From Bhargavaea cecembensis DSE10 (GTDB lineage Bacteria; Bacillota; Bacilli; Bacillales_A; Planococcaceae), in contig NZ_AOFT01000012.1 of NCBI RefSeq assembly GCF_000348905.1, positions 1 through 64,000 on the forward strand: a stretch of 64,000 nt of DNA, read 5' to 3'. The notes beneath the pieces are model-generated. The model was not told the DNA's origin. It saw only the letters and a program-made list of their open reading frames with translations, and did not search any database. Below, in pieces: positions 1 to 8,205 of this stretch. Numbering within the stretch: position 1 is the first letter of the stretch; each line of letters begins with the position of its first letter. Both the position numbers and the translations under genes were made by a program.

Positions 1-120
1 ACGTGGAAAGATGGTTATACAACAATGTCTTGTTTATCCGGTTTTGAAAGAACAAAAAAAGTTCTTGCCAAATCGACAGGAACTGATATAATAATACTTG
101 TCCTTTCAAAAAGAATACGG
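1..120 (+). other. 23S-5S rRNA internal spacer (end of an rRNA operon)
   Basis: The stretch leads straight into the 5S gene and contains a small hairpin at 48-66 (AAGAAC/GTTCTT around seven A residues) of the kind found between 23S and 5S rRNA in Bacilli. The 3' end of 23S itself is not visible, so the large rRNA genes should lie just before the window. An open reading frame crossing this spacer and the 5S gene is not considered real. Confidence 0.7.
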
Positions 121-236
<116 letters not shown>

Positions 237-274
237 CGGATCTCTTTAACACAGATTCACAGATCAATATTTAT

Positions 275-350
275 GGAGGATTAGCTCAGCTGGGAGAGCA
301 TCTGCCTTACAAGCAGAGGGTCGGCGGTTCGAACCCGTCATCCTCCACCA
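275..350 (+). tRNA. tRNA-Val (TAC)
   Basis: Complete cloverleaf with encoded CCA; anticodon loop CTTACAA gives TAC. First of 20 tRNA genes after the 5S gene, in an order that matches the large B. subtilis rRNA-linked tRNA cluster. Confidence 0.97.
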
Positions 351-359
351 TTTCAGAAA

Positions 360-435
<76 letters not shown>

Positions 436-443
436 CTTCAGAC

Positions 444-519
444 GAGCCATTAGCTCAGTTGGTAGAGCATCTGACTTTTAATCAGAGGGTCGCAGGTTCG
501 AGCCCTGCATGGCTCACCA
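444..519 (+). tRNA. tRNA-Lys (TTT)
   Basis: Cloverleaf with encoded CCA; anticodon loop CTTTTAA gives TTT. Confidence 0.97.
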
Positions 520-541
520 CCCTTTATATATACCACATCAT

Positions 542-629
542 GCGGGTGTGGCGGAATGGCAGACGCGCTAGATTCAGGTTCTAGTGTCCTTTACCGGACG
601 TGGGGGTTCAAGTCCCTTCACCCGCACCA
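542..629 (+). tRNA. tRNA-Leu (CAG)
   Basis: Long-variable-arm (class II) tRNA with encoded CCA; anticodon loop TTCAGGT gives CAG. Confidence 0.96.
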
Positions 630-663
630 TTTTATTATAAGTGATCAACAACCACTTAATCAT

Positions 664-738
664 GCGGAAGTAGTTCAGTGGTAGAATACCACCTTGCCAA
701 GGTGGGGGTCGCGGGTTCGAATCCCGTCTTCCGCTCCA
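664..738 (+). tRNA. tRNA-Gly (GCC)
   Basis: Cloverleaf with encoded CCA; anticodon loop TTGCCAA gives GCC. Confidence 0.97.
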
Positions 739-747
739 TTTATTTCC

Positions 748-836
748 GCCGGGGTGGCGGAATTGGCAGACGCACAGGACTTAAAATCCTGCGGTAGGTG
801 ACTACCGTACCGGTTCGAGACCGGTCCTCGGCACCA
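748..836 (+). tRNA. tRNA-Leu (TAA)
   Basis: Class II tRNA with long variable arm and encoded CCA; anticodon loop CTTAAAA gives TAA. Confidence 0.96.
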
Positions 837-853
837 AGTCTTTTTTTATGAAT

Positions 854-930
<77 letters not shown>

Positions 931-940
931 TTTTAATCAC

Positions 941-1017
941 CGGGAAATAGCTCAGCTTGGTAGAGCACTTGGTTTGGGACCAAGGGGTCGCAGGTTCGAA
1001 TCCTGTTTTCCCGACCA
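941..1017 (+). tRNA. tRNA-Pro (TGG)
   Basis: Cloverleaf with encoded CCA; anticodon loop TTTGGGA gives TGG. Confidence 0.97.
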
Positions 1018-1029
1018 CCCTTATATGTT

Positions 1030-1105
1030 GGGGCCTTAGCTCAGCTGGGAGAGCGCCTGCTTTGCACGCAGGAGGTCAGCGGTTCGATCCCGCTAGGCTC
1101 CACCA
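1030..1105 (+). tRNA. tRNA-Ala (TGC)
   Basis: Cloverleaf with encoded CCA; anticodon loop TTTGCAC gives TGC. Confidence 0.97.
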
Positions 1106-1118
1106 TTTATATTATTCC

Positions 1119-1192
1119 GGCGGTGTAGCTCAGCTGGCTAGAGCGTACGGTTCATACCCGTAAGGTCGGGGGTTCGATCCCCTCCGCCGCCA
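1119..1192 (+). tRNA. tRNA-Met (CAT), elongator type
   Basis: The acceptor arm GGCGGTG/CGCCGCC is fully paired, so this is not the initiator. The anticodon loop TTCATAC gives CAT. The CCA end is not encoded: the discriminator A is followed by TTG. Confidence 0.93.
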
Positions 1193-1199
1193 TTGCAAA

Positions 1200-1276
1200 G
1201 GACCTTTAGCTCAGTTGGTTAGAGCAGACGGCTCATAACCGTCCGGTCGCAGGTTCGAGTCCTGCAAGGTCCACCA
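1200..1276 (+). tRNA. tRNA with CAT anticodon, probably tRNA-Ile2 (lysidine-modified)
   Basis: Cloverleaf with encoded CCA and loop CTCATAA. Its GGACCTT acceptor stem and its place directly after elongator Met correspond to the Ile(CAT) gene of the B. subtilis cluster, where TilS converts C34 to lysidine. Identity as Ile2 rather than Met is inferred from this similarity. Confidence 0.85.
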
Positions 1277-1291
1277 TTTATTGGTTCAAAC

Positions 1292-1384
1292 GGAGGAATA
1301 CCCAAGTCTGGCTGAAGGGGTCGGTCTTGAAAACCGAGAGGCGGGTAACACCGCGCGGGGGTTCGAATCCCTCTTCCTCCGCCA
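1292..1384 (+). tRNA. tRNA-Ser (TGA)
   Basis: Class II tRNA with long variable arm and encoded CCA; anticodon loop CTTGAAA gives TGA. Confidence 0.96.
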
Positions 1385-1431
1385 TATTTTGCGCCTCTTC
1401 AGTCTAGGGCAGCTCTGAACCAGTAAAGACA

Positions 1432-1567
1432 ATATTATTATCGCGGAGTGGAGCAACGAGCAGAACGAAGACTGCGAGTTACACCGACAGCGAAGCGTAA
1501 GGTGTCCAAACACCATATGCGTAGAAACACCCATGCAACATCTATATTATTATCGCGGAGTGGAGCA
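1432..1567 (+). repeat. 24-bp direct repeat duplicating the 5' end of tRNA-fMet, flanking an ~88-bp insert
   Basis: Positions 1432-1455 and 1544-1567 are identical over 24 bp. The repeat is 10 bp of leader plus the first 14 nt of tRNA-fMet (CGCGGAGTGGAGCA). Only the second copy continues into a full tRNA; the first runs into unrelated sequence with short GGTGT/ACACC pairings. This makes the spacer between Ser and fMet much longer (169 bp) than the others in the cluster. It looks like a small insertion that copied its target, or a failed tRNA duplication. Confidence 0.85.
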
Positions 1568-1628
1568 GTGGCAGCTCGTCGGGCTCATAACCCGAAGGTC
1601 GCAGGTTCGAATCCTGCCTCCGCAACCA
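1554..1628 (+). tRNA. tRNA-fMet (CAT), initiator
   Basis: CAT anticodon in loop CTCATAA. The unpaired C1:A72 at the acceptor end and the GGG/CCC pairs at the base of the anticodon stem mark it as the initiator. CCA is encoded. Confidence 0.96.
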
Positions 1629-1630
1629 AT

Positions 1631-1706
1631 GGTCCCGTGGTGTAGCGGTTAACATGCCTGCCTGTCACGCAGGAGATCGCGGGTTCGATTCCCGTCGGGA
1701 CCGCCA
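1631..1706 (+). tRNA. tRNA-Asp (GTC)
   Basis: Cloverleaf with encoded CCA; anticodon loop CTGTCAC gives GTC. Only two bases separate it from fMet. Confidence 0.97.
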
Positions 1707-1735
1707 TTTTTACATAATGAATACCCTGTAATTTA

Positions 1736-1811
1736 GGCTTGGTAGCTCAGTCGGTAGAGCAAAGGACTGAAAATCCTTGTGTCGGCGGTTCGATTCCGTC
1801 CCAAGCCACCA
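1736..1811 (+). tRNA. tRNA-Phe (GAA)
   Basis: Cloverleaf with encoded CCA; anticodon loop CTGAAAA gives GAA. The tRNA-His expected next from the B. subtilis order is missing here. Confidence 0.97.
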
Positions 1812-1814
1812 TTC

Positions 1815-1888
1815 GCGGATGTAGTTTAGTGGTAAAACCTCAGCTTCCCAAGCTGAAGTCGAGGGTTCGATTCCCTTCATCCGCTCCA
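1815..1888 (+). tRNA. tRNA-Gly (CCC)
   Basis: Cloverleaf with encoded CCA. The stem TCAGC/GCTGA encloses the 7-nt loop TTCCCAA, which places CCC at positions 34-36. The equivalent B. subtilis gene is recalled as TCC, so the anticodon appears changed by one base. Confidence 0.9.
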
Positions 1889-1896
1889 GCGAGACC

Positions 1897-1973
<77 letters not shown>

Positions 1974-1978
1974 TGTAT

Positions 1979-2053
1979 TCCGCAGTAGCTCAGTGGTAGA
2001 GCAATCGGCTGTTAACCGATCGGTCGTAAGTTCGAGTCTTACCTGCGGAGCCA
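1979..2053 (+). tRNA. tRNA-Asn (GTT)
   Basis: Cloverleaf with encoded CCA; anticodon loop CTGTTAA gives GTT. Confidence 0.97.
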
Positions 2054-2056
2054 TTT

Positions 2057-2147
2057 GGAGAAGTACTCAAGAGGCCGAAGAGGCGCCCCTGCTAAGGGCG
2101 TAGGTCGGGTAACCGGCGCGAGGGTTCAAATCCCTCCTTCTCCGCCA
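2057..2147 (+). tRNA. tRNA-Ser (GCT)
   Basis: Class II tRNA with long variable arm and encoded CCA; anticodon loop CTGCTAA gives GCT. Confidence 0.96.
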
Positions 2148-2153
2148 TGTATT

Positions 2154-2225
2154 GGCCCCTTGGTCAAGCGGTTAAGACACCGCCCTTTCACGGCGGTAAC
2201 ACGGGTTCGAATCCCGTAGGGGTCA
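2154..2225 (+). tRNA. tRNA-Glu (TTC)
   Basis: Cloverleaf with anticodon loop CTTTCAC (TTC). CCA is not encoded; the discriminator A is followed by TTAAG. Last tRNA of the cluster. Confidence 0.95.
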
Positions 2226-2236
2226 TTAAGAAAAAA

Positions 2237-2273
2237 GCAACCATCCTATATTGAATAGGATGGTTGTTTTTTT
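2237..2273. terminator. Intrinsic terminator of the rRNA/tRNA operon (bidirectional)
   Basis: An 11-bp perfect stem CAACCATCCTA/TAGGATGGTTG closed by a 7-nt loop, with A-run before and T-run after, so it can end both the tRNA operon (+) and yteA (-). Confidence 0.92.
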
Positions 2274-2288
2274 GCTGTCCAGATGTTC

Positions 2289-3044
2289 TTATTCCCGGTC
2301 AAGGCGCTCGCCGGTGTAGCTGTCGACCGTTTTATCGGGAATGTCACCGAGCGGGGACTCGAGGTCGATTTCATCAAGGCCCTCCTGATACTCGTCCATT
2401 GTGTCCGATCGCATAAAGCCCTTTACGCTGCCGGTTTCATCAGTGCTTGCAAATTCCTCATAGGTTTCTGTCGTGCCCTGTTCCATCGGATCCTCGTAAA
2501 GGTCATTGTAGTCGTCATGATCACCGCTCCTGTCGGATGGCGTTTCGGAAGTGCCGTAACGTGCCGCCTCCTGGAAGCTGTCCTGGTAGTCCTCAATGCC
2601 TTCTTTCCTGCCAACTTCAAAAGAGTCCGGCTGGACGGGTGCTGCCACATCCTGCAATACGTCTTCCTCAACCGGGCGGTCCTCCGGAATCTCGGTGTCC
2701 GCATGCTCAATGCACCGATTCGTGTAGGGAATGGCCTCCAGGCGCTCAAACGGAATCTCTACTTCACATATCTCGCAGATTCCATAGTTCCCTTCACGCA
2801 GCGCCTTCAAGGCTTCCTCGACCTTTTCGAGTTCGTCTTCCGCATGGTTTTCAAGCGCCTGGTCACGCTCGCGGTCGTACAGCTCCGTTCCCATATCGGC
2901 CGGGTGATTGTCTGCAAAGGATAGTTCTCCGGAATCGTCCCGCATACTGTCGTCACGGTCACGTTCTTCACTTGTCTGACGGTATTGCTGCTGCATTTCA
3001 ATCAGCTCACGCTTGAGGATTGTCTTTTGCTGTTCTGTCAACAT
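2289..3044 (-). CDS. yteA: YteA family TraR/DksA-type zinc-finger protein
   Basis: A 251-aa protein of the YteA sporulation-related DksA/TraR family. The N-terminal part (about 1-90) is a charged helical hairpin. It is followed by a zinc-finger segment with CEIC and a C-x2-H pair in RCIEH (about 99-121), and then a long acidic, probably disordered tail. DksA proteins bind RNA polymerase in the secondary channel; the B. subtilis homologue has no firmly known role. The start is the ATG at 3044, preceded by AAGGAAGTGACAGCC; a longer frame upstream to 3167 lacks family similarity. It is transcribed towards the tRNA operon terminator. Confidence 0.88.
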   Translation of the reverse strand: MLTEQQKTILKRELIEMQQQYRQTSEERDRDDSMRDDSGELSFADNHPADMGTELYDRERDQALENHAEDELEKVEEALKALREGNYGICEICEVEIPFERLEAIPYTNRCIEHADTEIPEDRPVEEDVLQDVAAPVQPDSFEVGRKEGIEDYQDSFQEAARYGTSETPSDRSGDHDDYNDLYEDPMEQGTTETYEEFASTDETGSVKGFMRSDTMDEYQEGLDEIDLESPLGDIPDKTVDSYTGERLDRE

Positions 3045-3165
3045 GGCTGTCACTTCCTTATCGTATAAGATGATGGATGGTCTGTATTTCATGAGTTCAT
3101 GAATCCTGCCATTGTCCCTCATCTTTTCCTTTTTGTCCTGAACGATAAACCTTGCCTCCAATATC

Positions 3166-3196
3166 AAAAACCGCCTGCATCCGGGCAGGCGGTTTT
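3166..3196 (-). terminator. Intrinsic terminator of menA
   Basis: Stem ACCGCCTGC/GCAGGCGGT with a short loop, followed on the minus strand by a T-run, 14 bases after the menA stop codon. It separates menA from yteA. Confidence 0.88.
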
Positions 3197-3209
3197 ACAA
3201 GTTCCGTGA

Positions 3210-4124
3210 TTAGTTTGTCCAGTAGCCGAGAAGGAGGCCGAGGCAGAGCAGGAATCCGAAGATCGTGTTTGTCTGGGCGGTCGCTTTCATGGCCGGCATG
3301 ACCTTGAGCGGAACGTTTTCTTTCCTGAAGATCCGGATGGCGCCGATCGGCTTTCTGATGCTGAGGAAGACGAGCAGTGCCCAGGGCGTCAGGAGTCCGG
3401 TAAGGACCATTATGAGGATCCACAGGTACGATACCGCAAAAAACAGGAGAAGGATCGTGACCGCATTTTCTCTTCCGGCCAGGATGGCGAGTGTCTTCCG
3501 GCCGCCTTCTTTGTCACCCTCCAGATCACGGATGTTGTTTGACATCATGATCGCCCCTACAAGGATCATGCTGGGGATTGAAAGGGCGATTGCCCATCCG
3601 CTGACATGGCCGGTCTGTATGAAATAGGAGATGAGCACGATTGCCATCCCCATCGTGACACCGGAGAACAGCTCTCCGAGCGGCGTATAGGCGATTGGAA
3701 GCGGTCCGCCGGTATACAAGTACCCGATGGCCATGGCGACGCCACCTACCGCAATCAGCCACCATGAGGTGCTCCCGGCAATATAAAGACCCATCAGTGC
3801 CGCAGCACCGTAGAGCGCGAGTGCAAGGCCCAGAACAGTCGAAGGACTTACGCCATTCCGGACGATGGTCCCGCCGATGCCGACGGACTGCTCATTGTCG
3901 AGCCCGCGCTTGAAGTCGTAATATTCGTTGAACATGTTGGTTGCCGCCTGCAGGAACAGGGTGACAAGCATCATAAGGATGAAAAGCGTGACATTGACCC
4001 GGGTTTCTGAGAACGCGATGATGGTTCCGAGAAGCACAGGCACGAATGACGCGGTTAGCGTGTGTGGGCGTGTCAGCTGCCACCAGATCCGCCAGCCTTC
4101 GTCTGCTTTGAGTGTTTGCTGCAT
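3210..4124 (-). CDS. menA: 1,4-dihydroxy-2-naphthoate polyprenyltransferase
   Basis: MenA attaches the polyprenyl chain to 1,4-dihydroxy-2-naphthoate in the membrane, giving demethylmenaquinone. The 304-aa protein is a UbiA-type multi-spanning protein of usual length. The first prenyl-diphosphate motif (N66-x3-D70 with D76) lies in NEYYDFKRGLD, and the second Asp-rich motif is NIRDLEGD at about 195-202. The start at 4124 has AGGGAGAG upstream. It is divergent from menF-D-H-B, so the whole pathway cluster is built around the 4125-4286 intergenic region; its own terminator follows. Confidence 0.96.
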   Translation of the reverse strand: MQQTLKADEGWRIWWQLTRPHTLTASFVPVLLGTIIAFSETRVNVTLFILMMLVTLFLQAATNMFNEYYDFKRGLDNEQSVGIGGTIVRNGVSPSTVLGLALALYGAAALMGLYIAGSTSWWLIAVGGVAMAIGYLYTGGPLPIAYTPLGELFSGVTMGMAIVLISYFIQTGHVSGWAIALSIPSMILVGAIMMSNNIRDLEGDKEGGRKTLAILAGRENAVTILLLFFAVSYLWILIMVLTGLLTPWALLVFLSIRKPIGAIRIFRKENVPLKVMPAMKATAQTNTIFGFLLCLGLLLGYWTN

Positions 4125-4199
4125 ATCGTTCTCTCCCTAAATTTCTTTCCGCTCATCATTATAACGGAGAAAATGGGGAAAGGACAGTGAAGGCGCACG

Positions 4200-4240
4200 G
4201 AATCGCCCGGATGTTGGCGATTCGTGCGTTGTGGTAAAAT
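4200..4240 (+). promoter_or_regulatory. Candidate menF promoter with overlapping inverted repeat
   Basis: GAATCGCC (4200-4207) and GGCGATTC (4216-4223) form a perfect 8-bp inverted repeat, extendable by GCAC/GTGC with one bulge. Its right arm overlaps a TTGGCG -35-like element (4214-4219). A TAAAAT -10 follows at 4235-4240 with a TGG extended -10, though the spacer is short (15). The placement suggests an operator or a leader structure in the menA/menF divergent region; the regulator is unknown. Confidence 0.45.
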
Positions 4241-4286
4241 AAATGGGCAAGGAAAGACTGTAGCGAATAAGTTGGAGGGGTCTTGG

Positions 4287-5672
4287 ATGAAACGGAAAAC
4301 GACTCCGGATTTAATAACGAAGACAGGCCGCATGATGGACGGGCTCCGGTTCTACACGGAGACGGTCGAATCGGGCAGGCTGTCACCGCAAGCTTTTTTT
4401 GAAGCGGGCGAAGCGGAATTCGCCGGCCGGCGCTTTTATTGGGAAAACCGGGAGAAAACCCGGAAAATGGCTGGCATCGGGCACGCAGCACGCCTGACCA
4501 GTACAGACGGCGATGCCCGTTTTGAAGATATACGTACACAATGGCAGCGACTCTGTTCCGTGATTGTGAAGGAAGAGGGAGACCAGTCGCCGGTGCTGTT
4601 CGGCGGCTTCTCGTTTGATCCGGAAAATCGGCGCAAATCGGAATGGGAAAGCTTCCCGGCTGCCCTTTTTGTAGTTCCGCAGATCCAGCTGGTTGAAAAA
4701 GACGGGCGTACCTTCGTGTCGATCAACCTGATATCCGAGGAAGAGGCCGTGGCGGCCGATTTTGACCGGCTGCGCCTGATCCGGGACAGGCTGATCCACG
4801 AAGCACAGGTTAAAGAACGGGAGCCTGCGGTAAAGCCTGATGTGAGCCGGCTCCAGGAATATGCCAAGCAGGATTATCTGCGTGCCGTGGAAGGTGTCCG
4901 GGACGGGATCCGTGAAGGCGGGCCGGAGAAGGTCGTGATTGCGCGATCCATCGGCCTCGACTTCGAGACGCCCGTCCGTCATTCGGAGGTGCTGGAACAT
5001 CTTTCGGCCGAGCAGCAGGAAAGCTATCTGTTCGGCTTGGAGAGCGGTGAAGGCTTCTTTTTCGGAGCGACACCGGAACGTCTTGTGAAGATGGAGGGCG
5101 GCAGGGGCCTGACCGCCTGTGTGGCCGGATCCATCCGCCGCGGCAAGACAGCGGAAGAAGACCGGCTGCTTGGGGAAGGGCTTCTGAAGGACCCGAAAAA
5201 CCGGGAAGAGCATCAGTTCGTGGTCCAGATGATCGGAGATGTATTCCGCAGTTTCTGCAGTGAAGTCCGGATTCCGGCGGGACCGCGGCTTCTGAAAGTG
5301 CGTGACATCCAGCATCTGTTCACTCCTGTGGAAGGGACACCGAATGCCGGCACGGATCTTCTTGATCTTGTACAAGCCCTTCACCCGACACCGGCGCTCG
5401 GAGGTACTCCCCGTGACGAAGCGCTCCGCATGATCCGTGAAAACGAAAAGATGGACAGGGGCTTTTACGGGGCCCCGATCGGCTGGATGGACACGGACGG
5501 TGACGGCGAGTTTGCCGTGGCGATCCGCTCAGGCCTGCTGAAGGGCGACCGGGCGCATCTGTACGCCGGCGGAGGAATTGTCGCCGGGTCGGTACCGGAA
5601 GAGGAATATGAAGAAACCTGGGTGAAGTTCCGTCCGATGATGCGGGCGCTCGGAGGTGTCCTGCATGGATGA
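4287..5672 (+). CDS. menF: Isochorismate synthase
   Basis: Converts chorismate to isochorismate, the first committed step of menaquinone synthesis, using Mg2+. The 461-aa protein has the C-terminal chorismate-binding domain, with GSIRRGKT, EEHQFVV, LHPTPALGG-TPRDEAL and a closing GGGIVAGS-x4-E block. The ATG at 4287 follows GGAGGGG with 7-nt spacing; the longer frame from 4224 is not needed. The stop codon overlaps the menD start, so the two are translationally coupled. Confidence 0.95.
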   Translation: MKRKTTPDLITKTGRMMDGLRFYTETVESGRLSPQAFFEAGEAEFAGRRFYWENREKTRKMAGIGHAARLTSTDGDARFEDIRTQWQRLCSVIVKEEGDQSPVLFGGFSFDPENRRKSEWESFPAALFVVPQIQLVEKDGRTFVSINLISEEEAVAADFDRLRLIRDRLIHEAQVKEREPAVKPDVSRLQEYAKQDYLRAVEGVRDGIREGGPEKVVIARSIGLDFETPVRHSEVLEHLSAEQQESYLFGLESGEGFFFGATPERLVKMEGGRGLTACVAGSIRRGKTAEEDRLLGEGLLKDPKNREEHQFVVQMIGDVFRSFCSEVRIPAGPRLLKVRDIQHLFTPVEGTPNAGTDLLDLVQALHPTPALGGTPRDEALRMIRENEKMDRGFYGAPIGWMDTDGDGEFAVAIRSGLLKGDRAHLYAGGGIVAGSVPEEEYEETWVKFRPMMRALGGVLHG

Positions 5673-7383
5673 CCGGAAAGTGCTGACCTCCTATGTTCTG
5701 AGGATCCGCGAATCGCTGATCCGTGCAGGTGTCCGGCATGTGGTCGTGAGCCCGGGGTCACGTTCAACGCCGCTTGCCTATGCATTTGCCGACTCTGACA
5801 GTGTCGGGATCCATCTGCAGACCGACGAGCGCTCCGCGGCATTCTGCGGGCTGGGCATGGCCAAGGCATCCGGCGAACCGGTCGCCGTGCTGTGCACGTC
5901 CGGCACCGCAGCGTCCAATTACATGCCGGCGGTCACCGAGGCGAAGTATGCCCGTGTGCCGCTGATTGTGCTGACGGCAGACCGTCCGCATGAACTGCGC
6001 GAGGTCGGAGCCCCCCAGGCGATCGACCAGCCCGGGATGTACGGGAGGATGGTCAAGTACAGTGCCGATTTCCCCATCCCGGAAGAACGGCCTGAATCAC
6101 TGGAGTATATCGGCCGTCATGTGCAGCGGGCCGTCTCGATCGCGACAGATGCGCCGGCGGGTCCCGTGCACCTGAATATACCGTTCCGTGAGCCGCTCCT
6201 GATCGATTTCGGAGAGGAGGATCCAGAGCCATCATTCCGCAGCGTGCGCAGGGGGATGATGATTCCAGATCCGGAAATGGTCCGCTGGTTTACAGAAACG
6301 GCTGCCGCTGCGGAACGGGGCCTGATCATTGCCGGTGAACTTCCTCCCGGTTTTGACAAAGAGGCTTTCTGGAAGTTTGCACGATCCCTTGGCTGGCCGG
6401 TGCTGGCCGATCCGCTCTCGGGACTCCGGACCGGCCTGTCAGAGGAAGCGGAGGGCCTTTGCATCGATCAGTATGATGCCGTCCTGAAAAACGAACGGTT
6501 CAAGCAGGAAATGGCGCCGGATACCGTCATCCGATTTGGTCCCCAGCCGGTGTCCAAGCCGCTGACACAGTTCCTGAACGGAAACCGTCCCGACGTCTAT
6601 ATCGTCGTGGATGAAAGCCCGTCATTCCGTGATCCTTATCACCTGGCGACGGATCATCTCCAGTGCGTGCCGGAAATGCTGCTTGGCATCCGGGCAGGGA
6701 ACGCCCCTTCCGGATATGCTTCTCTCTGGTCTGAAGCAAACCGCATTGCGACAGAAGAAACCAGGCGCGCAGTAAACGGGGGCACCGACGAAGGCGCGAT
6801 GGCAGGTGTCCTGTTTGCCGACATGCCGGACGGCAGCGACCTGTTTGCGAGTTCCAGCATGCCGATCCGTGACGTTGACACCTTCTTCATGAACACGGAC
6901 CGCGATATCGGGATTTTCGCAAACCGCGGCGTGAACGGCATCGACGGAGTCGTGTCGACCGCCTTTGGCGTGCAGGCGGCGAGAAAACGGCCGGCCTTCC
7001 TGCTGATCGGAGATCTTGCGATGCTGCACGATATGAACGGCCTGATCTCAAGCCGCTTTGATGAAACAGATCTGACCATCCTCGTCATGAACAACGACGG
7101 GGGCGGCATTTTCTCTTATCTGCCGCAGGCGGGGGCCGGACGCTATTTCGAAGAGCTGTTCGGTACGCCGACCGGGCTGAAATTCAGGAGCCTGGCCGAC
7201 ATGTACGGCTGCCAGTACGATGCGGTGGAATCAGCCGACGGACTCAGGCAGGTGCTCCGACAGCCGAAACAAACCAATGTCAGGATCATCGAAGCCTTCA
7301 GCGACCGCCAGGTGAATCTCAATGAGCACCGGAAGCTCTGGCAGGCAGTCGGCGAAAGGCTGGATGCCGAATGGAACCGCTGA
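5665..7383 (+). CDS. menD: 2-succinyl-5-enolpyruvyl-6-hydroxy-3-cyclohexene-1-carboxylate synthase (SEPHCHC synthase)
   Basis: ThDP-dependent enzyme adding the succinyl-semialdehyde unit of 2-oxoglutarate to isochorismate. The 572-aa protein is of normal length, with the N-terminal VVSPGSRSTPLA, TDERSAAFCGLG and TSGTAASNY blocks. The C-terminal ThDP/Mg motif is GDLAMLHDMNG ... MNNDGGGIFSYLP at about 450-490. I prefer the ATG at 5665 (GGAGG 8 nt upstream) to a GTG at 5656. It overlaps menF by 8 nt and menH by 13 nt. Confidence 0.95.
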   Translation: MDDRKVLTSYVLRIRESLIRAGVRHVVVSPGSRSTPLAYAFADSDSVGIHLQTDERSAAFCGLGMAKASGEPVAVLCTSGTAASNYMPAVTEAKYARVPLIVLTADRPHELREVGAPQAIDQPGMYGRMVKYSADFPIPEERPESLEYIGRHVQRAVSIATDAPAGPVHLNIPFREPLLIDFGEEDPEPSFRSVRRGMMIPDPEMVRWFTETAAAAERGLIIAGELPPGFDKEAFWKFARSLGWPVLADPLSGLRTGLSEEAEGLCIDQYDAVLKNERFKQEMAPDTVIRFGPQPVSKPLTQFLNGNRPDVYIVVDESPSFRDPYHLATDHLQCVPEMLLGIRAGNAPSGYASLWSEANRIATEETRRAVNGGTDEGAMAGVLFADMPDGSDLFASSSMPIRDVDTFFMNTDRDIGIFANRGVNGIDGVVSTAFGVQAARKRPAFLLIGDLAMLHDMNGLISSRFDETDLTILVMNNDGGGIFSYLPQAGAGRYFEELFGTPTGLKFRSLADMYGCQYDAVESADGLRQVLRQPKQTNVRIIEAFSDRQVNLNEHRKLWQAVGERLDAEWNR

Positions 7384-8189
7384 CGGCGACGGTCCGGGGA
7401 ATCCGGATCGGCTACCGGGAGGCAGGGAATCCCGACGGTGAACCGCTTGTCCTGCTGCACGGCTTTACCGGCAGCTCAGCATCCTGGACAGGACTTGCGG
7501 GTGAATTCGGCTCATACCGGCTCATTATGCCTGACCTGACCGGCCACGGAAAAACAGAAGCCCCGGAAACCGCGGACCGTTATGCAATGAAGGAACAGGT
7601 GGCAGACCTGGATGCACTTTTTATCCGGCTCGGGCTGGATCACTTTAGCCTTCTCGGCTATTCGATGGGAGGCCGGATCGCAATCGGCTATGCGGCCGCA
7701 CACCCGGAGAAAATCAGCAGGCTGGTCCTCGAAAGCACATCTCCCGGCCTCCGGACACAGGAAGAACGGCGATTGCGCAGGGAATCCGACGAAAAGCTTG
7801 CAGCTTTCATCGAACGGGAAGGCATCCGCGCCTTTACCGACCGCTGGGAGAACATCCCGCTTTTCGCCTCGCAGAAACAACTGCCGGAAACGGTCCGGGA
7901 ACGTGTCCGGAGCGGCCGCCTCGGAAATGATCCCGCGGGCCTTGCAGGAAGTCTCAGAGGAGTCGGCACGGGATACCAGCCTTCCTACTGGGATACGCTG
8001 GAGCAATTCGGAATGCCGGTGACGCTGATCACCGGAGAACTGGATGAAAAGTATGTAAACATTGCGGGAGACATGGCCCGGCTGCTGCCGGAGGTCGATC
8101 ATGTGACCGTTCCGGACGCCGGACATACGGTGCACGTGGAAAATCCGGCCCGCTTTGCTACAATAGTAAGGAAAGCTTTAAAGCCATAG
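7371..8189 (+). CDS. menH: MenH-type alpha/beta hydrolase (SHCHC synthase)
   Basis: Eliminates pyruvate from SEPHCHC to give SHCHC, the step after MenD. It is a 272-aa alpha/beta-hydrolase with oxyanion block LLHGFTGSS (29-36) and nucleophile elbow GYSMGG (Ser98). The acid Asp is in ITGELDEKY and the His in [11 protein letters not shown] near the C terminus. The ATG lies inside the end of menD, as in the B. subtilis ytxM arrangement. Operon position and intact triad make the assignment strong. Confidence 0.92.
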   Translation: MEPLTATVRGIRIGYREAGNPDGEPLVLLHGFTGSSASWTGLAGEFGSYRLIMPDLTGHGKTEAPETADRYAMKEQVADLDALFIRLGLDHFSLLGYSMGGRIAIGYAAAHPEKISRLVLESTSPGLRTQEERRLRRESDEKLAAFIEREGIRAFTDRWENIPLFASQKQLPETVRERVRSGRLGNDPAGLAGSLRGVGTGYQPSYWDTLEQFGMPVTLITGELDEKYVNIAGDMARLLPEVDHVTVPDAGHTVHVENPARFATIVRKALKP

Positions 8190-8205
8190 ACAGGGGAGGA
8201 ACCAC

